Source: a virus | Reading direction: 5' to 3' (one strand) | Virus record (IMG/VR): IMGVR_UViG_3300040801_006085 | Span: 1-37,766 of that record | DNA: 37,766 nt | In this document: piece after piece, positions 6,645 through 14,260 of the stretch | How positions within the stretch are numbered: position 1 is the stretch's first letter | Layout: each line of letters starts with the position of its first letter | Notes under the pieces: model-generated | Told to the model about the DNA's origin: nothing | The model's input: only the letters and a program-made list of their open reading frames with translations | Databases searched by the model: none | Position numbers and translations under genes: made by a program

Positions 6645-7768
6645 GCGAGGAGCGTTGTCCGCACACTGCCGATGCCTTCGACATGACGGCCAAACCGCCG
6701 GCCGAGAGCCGGGCCACCTTCCCGGCGGCTGCACTTCGCCAGGCGCTCGACCGAGCGATGAAGGTTTGCGGCAAGTCGAAGGTGCCCATGCTCGAGCACG
6801 TGCTAATCGCGGCGCGCGGTGGCCGGCTTAGCGTAGCTGCGACCGATCTCGACCGGCAGCTCACCATGCATATCGAATGCGAAGGCGAGCTCGCGCCGAT
6901 GGCGGTGCGACCGGAGAAATTGCGCACGGTCCTCGGTGCCTGCAAGGCCGAGGCAGAGATCGCGCTCGAGGCAGGCCGGCTCGAGGTTCGGGCCGGCGCA
7001 GCCAAGGGCAAGCTCGCTACGCTTCCGGGTGAAGACTTCCCGCTCTTCCCGCCGATCGAAGGCGCCGAAGACGTGGAGGTGGAATGCGGTGCGCTGAAAG
7101 AGGTGCTCAATGGGGTGCGCACGGCCATCGGCCGCGATGAGACCCGCTACTACCTGACCGGCGCCTACTTCGATCCTGAAGAGGCGGTCGTGGTCGGTAC
7201 GGACGGGCACCAGCTTGCCGCTGTTCCGTTCGAGCCGGCCAAGAGCCTTACGGCCTCCATCGTTCCTCTGCCCGCGATCGCCGACCTTCTGCTCTTTCCC
7301 GATGGGCCGGTGCGGATCCTGGCGAGCGAGCGCGCTTGGCGCGTCTCGAGCGAAACCGAGAGCCTGACCTTCAAGCTCATAGACGGCACCTATCCGAGTT
7401 GGCGCAGGGTGATCCCGGCGGGCGACCGCAAGTTCGCCTTCATCGCGGAGCGCCCACTGCTCCTCGCGGCGACCGACCAGGCGATGAAGATGGCCGATCA
7501 GAAGCACCGCGCCGTGACCTTGGAGAGCCGCGAGGATGCCTTGGTCATTGCCGCGGAAACCCGCGAGGAAGGATCCGTCGACCAGGTCGAGATCGAGGTG
7601 GCCGCCGAGGGCGAATGCCCGGCGTTTCGCGTCAATGGCACCTATCTGACGAATTTCCTCAAATTCGGTCGTTCACAGAAGGTTCGCATCGAGCACGACG
7701 GTCCCAACTCCATCCTATGCGACATGGATGAGGGCCGCACGTACCTCGTTATGGCGTTGAAAGCGTAA
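6641..7768 (+). CDS. dnaN: DNA polymerase III beta subunit (sliding clamp)
   Basis: This 375-residue protein has the three-domain layout of bacterial beta clamps and would encircle DNA to tether a polymerase. Recognisable segments include LRQALDRAM, MLEHVLIAARGGRLSVAATDLD, GTDGHQLAAVPF, the TYPSWRRVIP strand and the C-terminal NGTYLTNFLKF...RTYLVMALKA. Bacterial clamps usually end in VMPMR. No DNA polymerase gene is visible in the window, so it probably works with the host polymerase or other clamp-binding enzymes. It lies in the early operon, upstream of the initiator-like gene. The family call is firm; why the phage carries its own clamp is not shown by the sequence. Confidence 0.95.
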   Translation: MSEERCPHTADAFDMTAKPPAESRATFPAAALRQALDRAMKVCGKSKVPMLEHVLIAARGGRLSVAATDLDRQLTMHIECEGELAPMAVRPEKLRTVLGACKAEAEIALEAGRLEVRAGAAKGKLATLPGEDFPLFPPIEGAEDVEVECGALKEVLNGVRTAIGRDETRYYLTGAYFDPEEAVVVGTDGHQLAAVPFEPAKSLTASIVPLPAIADLLLFPDGPVRILASERAWRVSSETESLTFKLIDGTYPSWRRVIPAGDRKFAFIAERPLLLAATDQAMKMADQKHRAVTLESREDALVIAAETREEGSVDQVEIEVAAEGECPAFRVNGTYLTNFLKFGRSQKVRIEHDGPNSILCDMDEGRTYLVMALKA

Positions 7769-7783
7769 GGCGGAGGGGTGTCG

Positions 7784-7963
7784 ATGATGAGCTCTCAAAC
7801 GCGCGCGCGGCGCGCCACGATCGGGGTGCGCCTGAATGGCTGTACCTTTCCGCGGGGCGAGGGCGGACGATCCGCCTGCGGCGCGCCACGCGAGGCCGGA
7901 TCGCCCTTTTGCGCCCGCCACCATCACCAAGTTCGGCAGGATCTTCACGGGGAGGCACGGTAA
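7784..7963 (+). CDS. GcrA-like mini-protein, 59 aa (C-terminal zinc-type motif only)
   Basis: This small ORF has an excellent ribosome site (GGAGGGG at 7772-7778) before ATG-ATG at 7784/7787; the GTG at 7778 overlaps that site. The product contains C20-TFP, then CGAPREAGSPFCARHHH (C32, C43, H46). This matches the conserved C-terminal pattern of GcrA (C-x-W-P ... F-C-G ... P-Y-C-x-x-H). GcrA is the alphaproteobacterial cell-cycle activator that binds sigma70 through that end. The DNA-binding N-terminus is missing, so the protein could compete for sigma70 or work with another DNA-binding partner. Its stop TAA overlaps the next ATG. The motif is clear; the function is inferred. Confidence 0.7.
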   Translation: MMSSQTRARRATIGVRLNGCTFPRGEGGRSACGAPREAGSPFCARHHHQVRQDLHGEAR

Positions 7964-9168
7964 TGTCCGCAGTTCAAATGATGGCAAGTTTTCAGCGGGC
8001 GCGGCTTCTGCCCGCTCGCGAGCATGCCCTGGCGATGGTGCTCGCCGATCATGCGCGCGAGATCGAAGTCAATGAGGCGTGGTGCGAGCTGTCGCTTCCG
8101 ACGCTGATCGATGAGGCCGACATGTCGAAGCCAACCGTTCTCAAGGGACTGGCCGCACTCGAGGCGCTCGGGATCATCCGCAAGACTGTCGGCGGCGGTG
8201 CCTCCGCGAACCAGTATGCGATCAACCTGCTCTGGCTCGAGGACGCCGCGCGGCGCCTCTACGACATCAAGAGGACCGCGAAACGCGAGCACGGCCGCCA
8301 TTGGCTCGGGCCTTATCGCGAGATCAAGGAGGCCGAGCGCGACCAGCTCCTGCGCGCCGGCGTGCCTCTCTCGCTCATTCCCGACGCCTGGCGGCGCAAT
8401 GGCATCACTCCGAGACCGGACGAATTGGCGACCTACTTCGGCAAGGGCAGGCCGACGAACAAGCCGGGCACGCGCTCCGTTTCTGCAAAGGATCGCGCGA
8501 AGGGCACCGAGAAAAAAGAGGCGACTTCGGCTGAGGGGGGTAAAGCGGCTTTACCGGTAGGGGGTAAAGCGGCTTTACCCCCTGAGGCTTCGTGTTTTCG
8601 GGGTCATTATGGTCAAAATTCGGAGATTTATGGTCAAAATTCGACCGATTATGGTCAACCCCAGGCTTTACCCCAAACCATAGAAACCAAAAAACCCTCT
8701 AAGGTTTCCTCTTCGAGTTCTGGGGGTGGCCGGGCTGATAGTTCGCGGCAGGGGACCGAGCACTCGGCCAGCGGTGAGGCCGAAGGGCAATCCGAGGACG
8801 GACAGGCTCTGAGCGGCTCCATCGCGATCGAGATTGCCGTGCTGTACTGGTGCGCGACCGGCATCTGGTCGCCGCCTAAGGGCTGCACCTCGGATCTCGG
8901 TCCACCGCCCGATGCGCAGGACGCTGCCGATCGCTTCGGCCTATCGGCATCGAAGCTGCGGTTTCGATACCAGTTCGAGATCCTTCCCGCCCTCGAGGAC
9001 CGGCGCGGCACCGCAGCCGGGCGCGTCGGGGCGATGCAGGCGAAGCTTCGCGAGCGTTTGGCCGGCGGCGATCAAGGCGCCCGAGAGCGGGTGCGCGTGG
9101 TCGAGCGATTGCTCGGCGCGCTGAAGGAGCGCGCCGTTCGGGAAACCCGCGAGGTGCGGCATGGGTAA
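7963..9168 (+). CDS. Replication initiator-like protein with winged HTH
   Basis: This 401-residue protein starts at ATG 7963, overlapping the previous TAA. Residues 1-100 look like a winged helix-turn-helix (LSLPTLIDEADMSKPTVLKG, then LEALGIIRKTVGGG), common at the N-terminus of phage initiators. Residues about 190-250 are low-complexity and repetitive (GGKAALP twice, YGQNS repeats) because the DNA there carries iterons. The C-terminal third is helical (AADRFGLSASKLRFRYQF). The arrangement recalls lambda O: an N-terminal DNA-binding domain, the origin inside the gene, and a C-terminal part to recruit the helicase loader. No helicase or loader gene follows. The initiator role is inferred from HTH plus iterons. 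Confidence 0.75.
   Translation: MSAVQMMASFQRARLLPAREHALAMVLADHAREIEVNEAWCELSLPTLIDEADMSKPTVLKGLAALEALGIIRKTVGGGASANQYAINLLWLEDAARRLYDIKRTAKREHGRHWLGPYREIKEAERDQLLRAGVPLSLIPDAWRRNGITPRPDELATYFGKGRPTNKPGTRSVSAKDRAKGTEKKEATSAEGGKAALPVGGKAALPPEASCFRGHYGQNSEIYGQNSTDYGQPQALPQTIETKKPSKVSSSSSGGGRADSSRQGTEHSASGEAEGQSEDGQALSGSIAIEIAVLYWCATGIWSPPKGCTSDLGPPPDAQDAADRFGLSASKLRFRYQFEILPALEDRRGTAAGRVGAMQAKLRERLAGGDQGARERVRVVERLLGALKERAVRETREVRHG
8539..8712. repeat. Iterons and AT-rich tract: probable replication origin
   Basis: Two copies of GGTAAAGCGGCTTTACC (8539-8555 and 8563-8579) repeat with a 24-base period, and a partial copy, GGCTTTACCCC, lies at 8664-8674. Each full unit is itself an inverted repeat. 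They are followed by TATGGTCAAAATTCG at 8608 and 8629 and a shortened TATGGTCAA at 8650, exactly 21 bases apart, which is two helical turns. An A-rich stretch follows (about 8675-8712), unusual in this GC-rich DNA. Iterons followed by an AT-rich block inside an initiator gene is the lambda-type origin layout. The repeats are directly visible; origin function is inferred. Confidence 0.7.
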
Positions 9169-9838
9169 GGCGATCGCGAAGGCCGGACAGACGCCGGAGA
9201 TGCGGGACGCTGCGGCGGTCCTGGCCGCTTATGAGCGCGGCGAGATCACGGACGAGGCGCTGCCGGCCGCGCTCCTCGAGGCCGAACTCCTCGAGGCACG
9301 CCGGCGCATTACGAGCCGGGAGTTGAGCTGCGGCGAGGAGCTGCAGCCGGCCACAGTTCGGGCGGCCGCGATTGTCTCGCACGAACTCGAGGCGGACGAG
9401 CAGAAGCTCCGCGGCATACAGCGGGGCCTGCGTTCCTGCCGCTCGCCGATCATCGCGCTCTGCCAGGCCGGCGAGATCGATGAGTGGGGCCTCAAGGCCG
9501 CGCTACGCTTCGGCGCTCTTGCCTCGCAGGTCTACGGCGCGCCGAGGGTGGCGGTGTCATCCCTAGCCGAGCGGATCCAGGGCGGCGAGCCGGCCGACCG
9601 GGACTGCGGTGTCGATGCGCAACGGCTGTACGACGCAGCGCTCAGCGCCCTTACGAAGCGCGAGGCGGCGGTGCTCGCGGCCGTGGTGCGGTTCGACATG
9701 ACCTTCACCGAGGCGGCGAGAGCGGCTCACCTCCGGGGCTCACAACCGGTGCTTAGCGCGCAAGCGAAGGTGCTGACGGTGCAAGCCTGCGAGACGCTTT
9801 CGGAGCTCTTTCGCACGCATCACAAAAAAGGCGCTTGA
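9161..9838 (+). CDS. Putative late regulator with C-terminal HTH
   Basis: This 225-residue protein starts inside the end of the initiator gene (8-base overlap). The N-terminal half is Ala/Glu/Leu-rich helix. The C-terminal 70 residues (SALTKREAAVLAAVVRFDMT, then FTEAARAAHLRGS and VLTVQACETLSELF) resemble sigma region 4 or LuxR-like helix-turn-helix proteins. It is the last early gene before a promoter-like inverted repeat (9832-9874) and the packaging and head genes. This is the usual place for a late activator or antiterminator. No exact family is recognised and the role is inferred. Confidence 0.65.
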   Translation: MGKAIAKAGQTPEMRDAAAVLAAYERGEITDEALPAALLEAELLEARRRITSRELSCGEELQPATVRAAAIVSHELEADEQKLRGIQRGLRSCRSPIIALCQAGEIDEWGLKAALRFGALASQVYGAPRVAVSSLAERIQGGEPADRDCGVDAQRLYDAALSALTKREAAVLAAVVRFDMTFTEAARAAHLRGSQPVLSAQAKVLTVQACETLSELFRTHHKKGA

Positions 9839-9874
9839 CCCGTATAATGAAGCACCTCACGAAACGGGTAAGCG
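9832..9874 (+). promoter_or_regulatory. Putative late promoter inside an inverted repeat
   Basis: The arms CGCTTGACCCGT (9832-9843) and ACGGGTAAGCG (9864-9874) pair with one bulge and enclose a perfect TATAAT (9843-9848). A TTGACC (9835-9840) sits only two bases upstream of the TATAAT, too close for a normal -35/-10 pair. The site is therefore more likely activator-dependent, with the inverted repeat as a regulator site. It begins at the stop of the putative late regulator and precedes the HNH, terminase and head genes. Alternatively it could be a weak terminator hairpin, but there is no T-tract. Confidence 0.45.
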
Positions 9875-9917
9875 GGAACACTTGCGCCAAGGGGCGGTTC
9901 TCGCTGGGCTCTCCCTC

Positions 9918-10748
9918 ATGACCCGGATGAACTCTCTCGGCTCGCGCGTTGCGAGCCTCGGACCACGCCTGGCGCCGACGCGGGCGGAGGCGCGGCGCCA
10001 GTACGACGGGCATCGTGAAGCGGCGCAGCCTTGGCGGCGCTGGTATCACACCGCCGATTGGAGGCGCCTGCGGGCCGAGGTGATCGAGGCTGCCGGCGGA
10101 AGGTGCGAGCGGACAGGGGTGGAGCTGACCGGGAAGCATCCGGCGCCGAACTCACCGGTCTGCGACCATATCGTTCCGCACGATGGCGATGCCCGGCTCT
10201 TCTGGGCGCGGAGCAATCTGCAATGTGTCTCGAAGCGCTGGCACGATCAGGTGAAGCAGGCGCGCGAGAAGGCGCACCGCAAGGCAGCCTTCATGCCCGA
10301 GTGGATGCCGAGGGCGCAAAGGCCGGTGACTTTGATCTTCGGGCCTCCGTTTGCCGGCAAGAGCACGCTTGCCCGCAATAGGGCGCGAGCGTTCGCGCCG
10401 ATCATCGAGCTCGACGCCTGCGCGGAGATCGTGAGCGGACACAAGGGCCGCGATTGGGATCGCGAGCGCTGGCTTAACGCGGCGCTCTTCCTGCGGAACA
10501 TGCAGCTCGCCGAGCTCGCCGAGAGGCCGAGCCAAGTTCGGGCATTCGTGACCATGACAGAACCTCGAGCGCAGCGGCGCGCGTGGTGGGAAGCCAAGCT
10601 CGGGGCCGACGAGGTGATCGTCATCGCTACGCCGCTCGAGGTTCTCGAGGAGCGCGCGAGCGGCGACCGGAAGCGCCTGGCGGCCGGGGCGGACTGGTGG
10701 CGCCTCTACAGGCATCGCGACGGCGAAACGGTGCTGGCGACGGCCTAG
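9918..10748 (+). CDS. HNH endonuclease fused to a P-loop kinase-like domain
   Basis: This 276-residue protein starts at ATG 9918; the ribosome site is weak and the frame is open to a TTG at 9882. Residues 40-115 form an HNH nuclease: RRWYHTADWRRLRAEV, C63, then CDHIVPHDGD (D83-H84), N100 in ARSNLQC and H109 in KRWHDQ. Residues 137-276 hold a P-loop domain with the Walker A motif GPPFAGKST (142-150) and IELDACAEIVSG as a likely second strand, resembling AAA_33/polynucleotide-kinase-type ATPases. HNH proteins next to terminase help cut cos DNA in HK97-like phages. The added kinase-like half suggests end processing or repair. The two domains are clear; the combined role is inferred. Confidence 0.85.
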   Translation: MTRMNSLGSRVASLGPRLAPTRAEARRQYDGHREAAQPWRRWYHTADWRRLRAEVIEAAGGRCERTGVELTGKHPAPNSPVCDHIVPHDGDARLFWARSNLQCVSKRWHDQVKQAREKAHRKAAFMPEWMPRAQRPVTLIFGPPFAGKSTLARNRARAFAPIIELDACAEIVSGHKGRDWDRERWLNAALFLRNMQLAELAERPSQVRAFVTMTEPRAQRRAWWEAKLGADEVIVIATPLEVLEERASGDRKRLAAGADWWRLYRHRDGETVLATA

Positions 10749-10836
10749 CCGGCGGCGAGCCGGGGGGGGTGGGTCCGATCTCTGGCGCGGTAACGCCCCA
10801 AACCGACACGCCCCCTCATTCGCGGATTTTTTTTCG
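10749..10836. other. Non-coding gap before terminase, candidate cos region
   Basis: These 88 bases lie between the HNH gene and the small terminase gene, the usual place for cos in HK97-type phages. They contain a run of eight G (10762-10769), a small inverted repeat GGCG...CGCC, C-rich blocks and a run of eight T just before the TerS start. No open frame or ribosome site is seen. Assignment as cos rests on position and the HNH neighbour; no cohesive end can be read directly. Confidence 0.4.
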
Positions 10837-11283
10837 ATGGCAGACGAGTTTGACCTCCTCGGCGAGGAGTACAGCGCGCCAAGCGTCGGCAAGGGCCGGC
10901 CTTCGCATCGCCCCACTAAGAAAATGCGCCAGAAAGTCAGTAACTTAGCGGCGCTTAACTGGCCGGTGAAGCGGATCGCGAATGCGGTCGGCCTCTCGGT
11001 GCCAACCCTTCGGGAGCATTATTTTTCCGAGCTGGCCGAAGAGCGCGAGAAGCTCCGCGACCGGATCGACGGAGATCTTCTCGAGCAGCTCTTCGCCAAG
11101 GCGAAGGGCGGCAACATCGCTGCGATCGATCGGCTGCGCCGGGAGCTCGACCGCGCCGAGATGCAGCGCTCGCAACAGCCGGCGAAGGAAGAGCCGAAGG
11201 GCAAGAAAGAGAAGGCGAAAGAGGACGCCCTCTTGCCGCCCGAGGGTGACGAATGGGAGTTCCTCAAACAGCGGCCGAACTAG
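10837..11283 (+). CDS. terS: Terminase small subunit
   Basis: This 148-residue protein has an N-terminal DNA-binding helix-turn-helix (KVSNLAALNWPVKRIANAVG, then LSVPTLREHYFSEL), a helical oligomerisation segment (about residues 65-110) and a Lys/Glu-rich tail. This matches small terminases that recognise phage DNA for packaging. A T-rich leader and no obvious Shine-Dalgarno precede ATG 10837, so initiation may be inefficient or leader-dependent. The large subunit gene starts inside its last 31 bases. Confidence 0.85.
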   Translation: MADEFDLLGEEYSAPSVGKGRPSHRPTKKMRQKVSNLAALNWPVKRIANAVGLSVPTLREHYFSELAEEREKLRDRIDGDLLEQLFAKAKGGNIAAIDRLRRELDRAEMQRSQQPAKEEPKGKKEKAKEDALLPPEGDEWEFLKQRPN

Positions 11284-12992
11284 GCTGGGATTTTTCCTGC
11301 GCCGACTGGTGGGATCGCCTTCGCCGCGGCGACAGCCTCATTCCAGACCTGCCGCTCGATGCCGAGCTCGCCGACTATGCCGTGAAGGTTTTCGATAACC
11401 TTCGCCTGCCTGACGTGCCGGGCAATCCGAAGCTCGCCGAGGCGGCTGGCGATTGGTCTCGCGATATTGTTCGCGCCCTCTTCGGTTCGATCGACCGGCG
11501 CAGCGGCATTCGGCGCGTTTCCGAGATCTTCGAGCTGGTGCCGAAGAAACAGTCGAAGACGACCACAAACGGCGCCGGGGTGATGCTCACGGCGCTCATC
11601 TTGAACGAACGGCCTAAGGCCGAGTTCCTCCTCATCGGGCCGACCCAGGCGATCGCCGAGAGGGCATTCGAGCAATGCGAGGGCATGATTGCCCTGGACC
11701 CGTATCTCGCCCGCAGGTTCAAGGCTCGGCCGAGCCGTAAGCTGATCGAGTGCCTCGCCACCGGCGCGAAGCTGCGGATCATTACGTTCGACGCGAACAT
11801 CGCCACCGGCTCGAAGCCGGTCGGCGTTCTCATCGATGAGCTTCACCTCATGGGGCCGATGGCGAAGGCCGGATCGGTGATCGGGCAGCTCCGCGGCGGC
11901 CAGATAGCGGCCGCTGAGAGCTTCCTGATCTTCATCACGACGCAGTCGGACAATGCGCCGACCGGCGTTTTCAAGGACGAGCTCGAGCGCGCCCGCAAGA
12001 TCCGCGACGGCCGCCTGACCGGGCGCGGCGCGCAGATGCTGCCGGTCCTCTACGAGTTCCCGCGGGAGATGCAGCTCGACAAAGAGGAACCCTGGCGCGA
12101 TCCGAAGCTCTGGCCGCTGGTCATGCCGAACCTCGGCCGCTCAGTGGCGCTCGACACGATGGTCGAGAAGTTCGAGGAGGCCGACGCGAAGGGCGAGCAT
12201 GAGCTGCGCCGATGGGCATCGCAGCACCTCAACCTGCAAATCGGCCTCGCTCTCTCGGGCGACCGCTGGCGCGGCGCAGATCTCTGGCCGGCTGCCGAGG
12301 TGCCGGATCTTCGCAGCCTTTCGCAGCTCCTCGAGCGGAGCGAGGTGGTGACGATCGGTGTCGATGGCGGCGGTCTCGATGACCTCTTCGGCCTCGCGGT
12401 GATCGGCCGAGAGATCGAAACGCGGCGCTGGCTCATGTGGGCGCACGCCTGGGCGCATCCCGAGGTTCTCGAGCGCCGGCAGGCCGAGGAGGCGCGCTTT
12501 CGCGAGTTCGCGAAACTTGGGCAACTGACAATCTGCGAAGATGCAACGCAGGATCTCCGAGAAGTCGCAGATCTCGCCTCGAGGGCGCGCGATGCAGCGC
12601 TACTGCCCGAGAAGCGCGCGATTGGCCTCGACCCGCACGGCGTTGCCGAGCTCCTCGATGAGCTCCTACTCGCTGGTTTTGATCGGGAGCAAATCACGGC
12701 TGTTCCGCAGGGCTTCCGACTGCAATCGGCAATCGTGGGCCTCGAGCGGAAGCTCAAGGACAAGACGGCGGTGCACGGCGGCCTCGAGCTCATGAGCTGG
12801 TGCATCGGCAACGCGAAGGTCGAGCCGCGAGGCAACGCGCAGATGATAAGCAAGGCGATCGCCGGGCGCGGAAAGATCGACCCGCTGATCGCCACACTGA
12901 ACGCAGCAAAGCTCATGGAGCTTGCGCCCGAGGCTGCCGGCGCCATGCCGCCTTCGCCCTGGGAAGATGAGGAGTTCGTTTTCGTCTCATGA
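11253..12992 (+). CDS. terL: Terminase large subunit
   Basis: This 579-residue packaging motor and nuclease has an N-terminal ATPase with a deviant Walker A, VPKKQSKTTT (residues 96-104), and a Walker B GVLIDELH (D196, E197). The C-terminal RNase H-like nuclease has acidic residues in TIGVDGGGLDDLFG (D371) and AIGLDPHG (D460). The length and motif order match the HK97-like Terminase_1 group. It overlaps terS by 31 bases and the portal by ATGA, implying a single coupled transcript. Confidence 0.95.
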   Translation: MGVPQTAAELGWDFSCADWWDRLRRGDSLIPDLPLDAELADYAVKVFDNLRLPDVPGNPKLAEAAGDWSRDIVRALFGSIDRRSGIRRVSEIFELVPKKQSKTTTNGAGVMLTALILNERPKAEFLLIGPTQAIAERAFEQCEGMIALDPYLARRFKARPSRKLIECLATGAKLRIITFDANIATGSKPVGVLIDELHLMGPMAKAGSVIGQLRGGQIAAAESFLIFITTQSDNAPTGVFKDELERARKIRDGRLTGRGAQMLPVLYEFPREMQLDKEEPWRDPKLWPLVMPNLGRSVALDTMVEKFEEADAKGEHELRRWASQHLNLQIGLALSGDRWRGADLWPAAEVPDLRSLSQLLERSEVVTIGVDGGGLDDLFGLAVIGREIETRRWLMWAHAWAHPEVLERRQAEEARFREFAKLGQLTICEDATQDLREVADLASRARDAALLPEKRAIGLDPHGVAELLDELLLAGFDREQITAVPQGFRLQSAIVGLERKLKDKTAVHGGLELMSWCIGNAKVEPRGNAQMISKAIAGRGKIDPLIATLNAAKLMELAPEAAGAMPPSPWEDEEFVFVS

Positions 12993-14260
12993 CTGACAAT
13001 ATCGAGAACCCTGCGGTTCCGCTCTCGAGCGAGAACATCCTTTCTTTTTTCGGGATCGGCTCGGGCGGCATCGGCGAGCTTGACATCAACGTGACCGAGC
13101 GCGCCGCCCTCGGCGTGCCGGCAGTGTGGGCGGCCGTTGTCTTTCTCTCGCGCACTATCGCGAAGCTGCCGCTGAAAGCCTATCGCCGCGACAAGAGCGG
13201 AAACCGGCAGCGGATCCGCGGCGGCGTGGCTGCCGTTGTCGGGAAGCACGTGAACCCGACGTTGACCTCTTTCGAGTGGCGGCGCGGAATGCTCGAGCGA
13301 GTGCTTCTGCCTGGCCGGCACCTCACCTATATCGAGCGGGCGCCGAACGGCCGGATCCTCAATCTCTGGCCGCTCGACACCGGCCGGGTGACAGTGCGCG
13401 AGGTGGTAAAAAGCGGCGTCCCAACCCGCAGCTACGACTATCACGGCACGCACGGAACGATCGCCTACGAGGCTCACGAGATCATCGATATCTCTTTCAT
13501 GGGGCACGGCGACGGGCTGCGATGCTACGGGCCGCTTCGCACCCATCGCGATACCTTCGCGCGCGCAATCGCGGTTCGGCACTACAGCTCGAAGATCTTC
13601 CGCGGCGGCGGCGTGCCGCCTTTTCAGATCCGGGCCAAGCACCAGACGCCGGCCGGGATGGAGCGGGCTTCCGAGCAGATGAGCCAGGCGGTCGCGCGAG
13701 CCTCGAAGGAAGGCCGGCAGGCGATCGCGGTTCCCGAGCACGTGGAACTCGAGGCGCTCGGCTTCGAGCCGCAGAAAATGCAAATGACGGACGCGGAGCG
13801 CTTCTGTCTCGAGGAGATCGCGAGGGTCTACAACCTGCCGCCGGTCTTCCTGCAGGATCTCTCGCGCGCCACCTTCTCCAACGCCGAGCAGCAAGACCTT
13901 CACCTCGTGAAGCACGTCATCACGAACTGGTGCGCGCAGATCGAGGAAGAGATCAATCTCAAGCTCTTCGGGCGCGGCAAGACCGATCGTTACTTCGAGT
14001 TCGACGTGGACGGACTGCTCCGCGGCGATTTCGGCAAGCGCATGGAGGGCTGGCAAAAGGCGATCAGCTCCGGCGTGGCAACGCCGAACGAAGCGCGCGC
14101 GGCAGAGAACAGGCCGGCGATCCCTGGCGGCGATGGCGGCTTTATCAACGGCGGATCCTTCCCGCTCGAGATGGTGGCGAACAGGCCGCCACCGGATCTC
14201 GGCGACCAGGGGGTGAGCGATAACGAAAGCGGCACGGAAGGCGCAGGCGATGAAGAATGA
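12989..14260 (+). CDS. Portal protein, HK97 family
   Basis: This 423-residue protein forms the dodecameric DNA entry ring of the head. Recognisable stretches are AALGVPAVWAAVVFLSRTIA near the N-terminus, GRHLTYIER, HEIIDISFMG, LSRATFSNAEQQDLHLVKHV and the conserved FDVDGLLRGDF region. These are standard HK97-type portal landmarks. It is coupled to terL by ATGA and its end overlaps the protease gene by 11 bases. Confidence 0.95.
   Translation: MTDNIENPAVPLSSENILSFFGIGSGGIGELDINVTERAALGVPAVWAAVVFLSRTIAKLPLKAYRRDKSGNRQRIRGGVAAVVGKHVNPTLTSFEWRRGMLERVLLPGRHLTYIERAPNGRILNLWPLDTGRVTVREVVKSGVPTRSYDYHGTHGTIAYEAHEIIDISFMGHGDGLRCYGPLRTHRDTFARAIAVRHYSSKIFRGGGVPPFQIRAKHQTPAGMERASEQMSQAVARASKEGRQAIAVPEHVELEALGFEPQKMQMTDAERFCLEEIARVYNLPPVFLQDLSRATFSNAEQQDLHLVKHVITNWCAQIEEEINLKLFGRGKTDRYFEFDVDGLLRGDFGKRMEGWQKAISSGVATPNEARAAENRPAIPGGDGGFINGGSFPLEMVANRPPPDLGDQGVSDNESGTEGAGDEE

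Noticed and set aside
9835-9848. TTGACC and TATAAT as a standard sigma70 promoter
   Set aside because: The two hexamers are only two bases apart, so they cannot form a normal -35/-10 pair; treated instead as an activator-dependent candidate.
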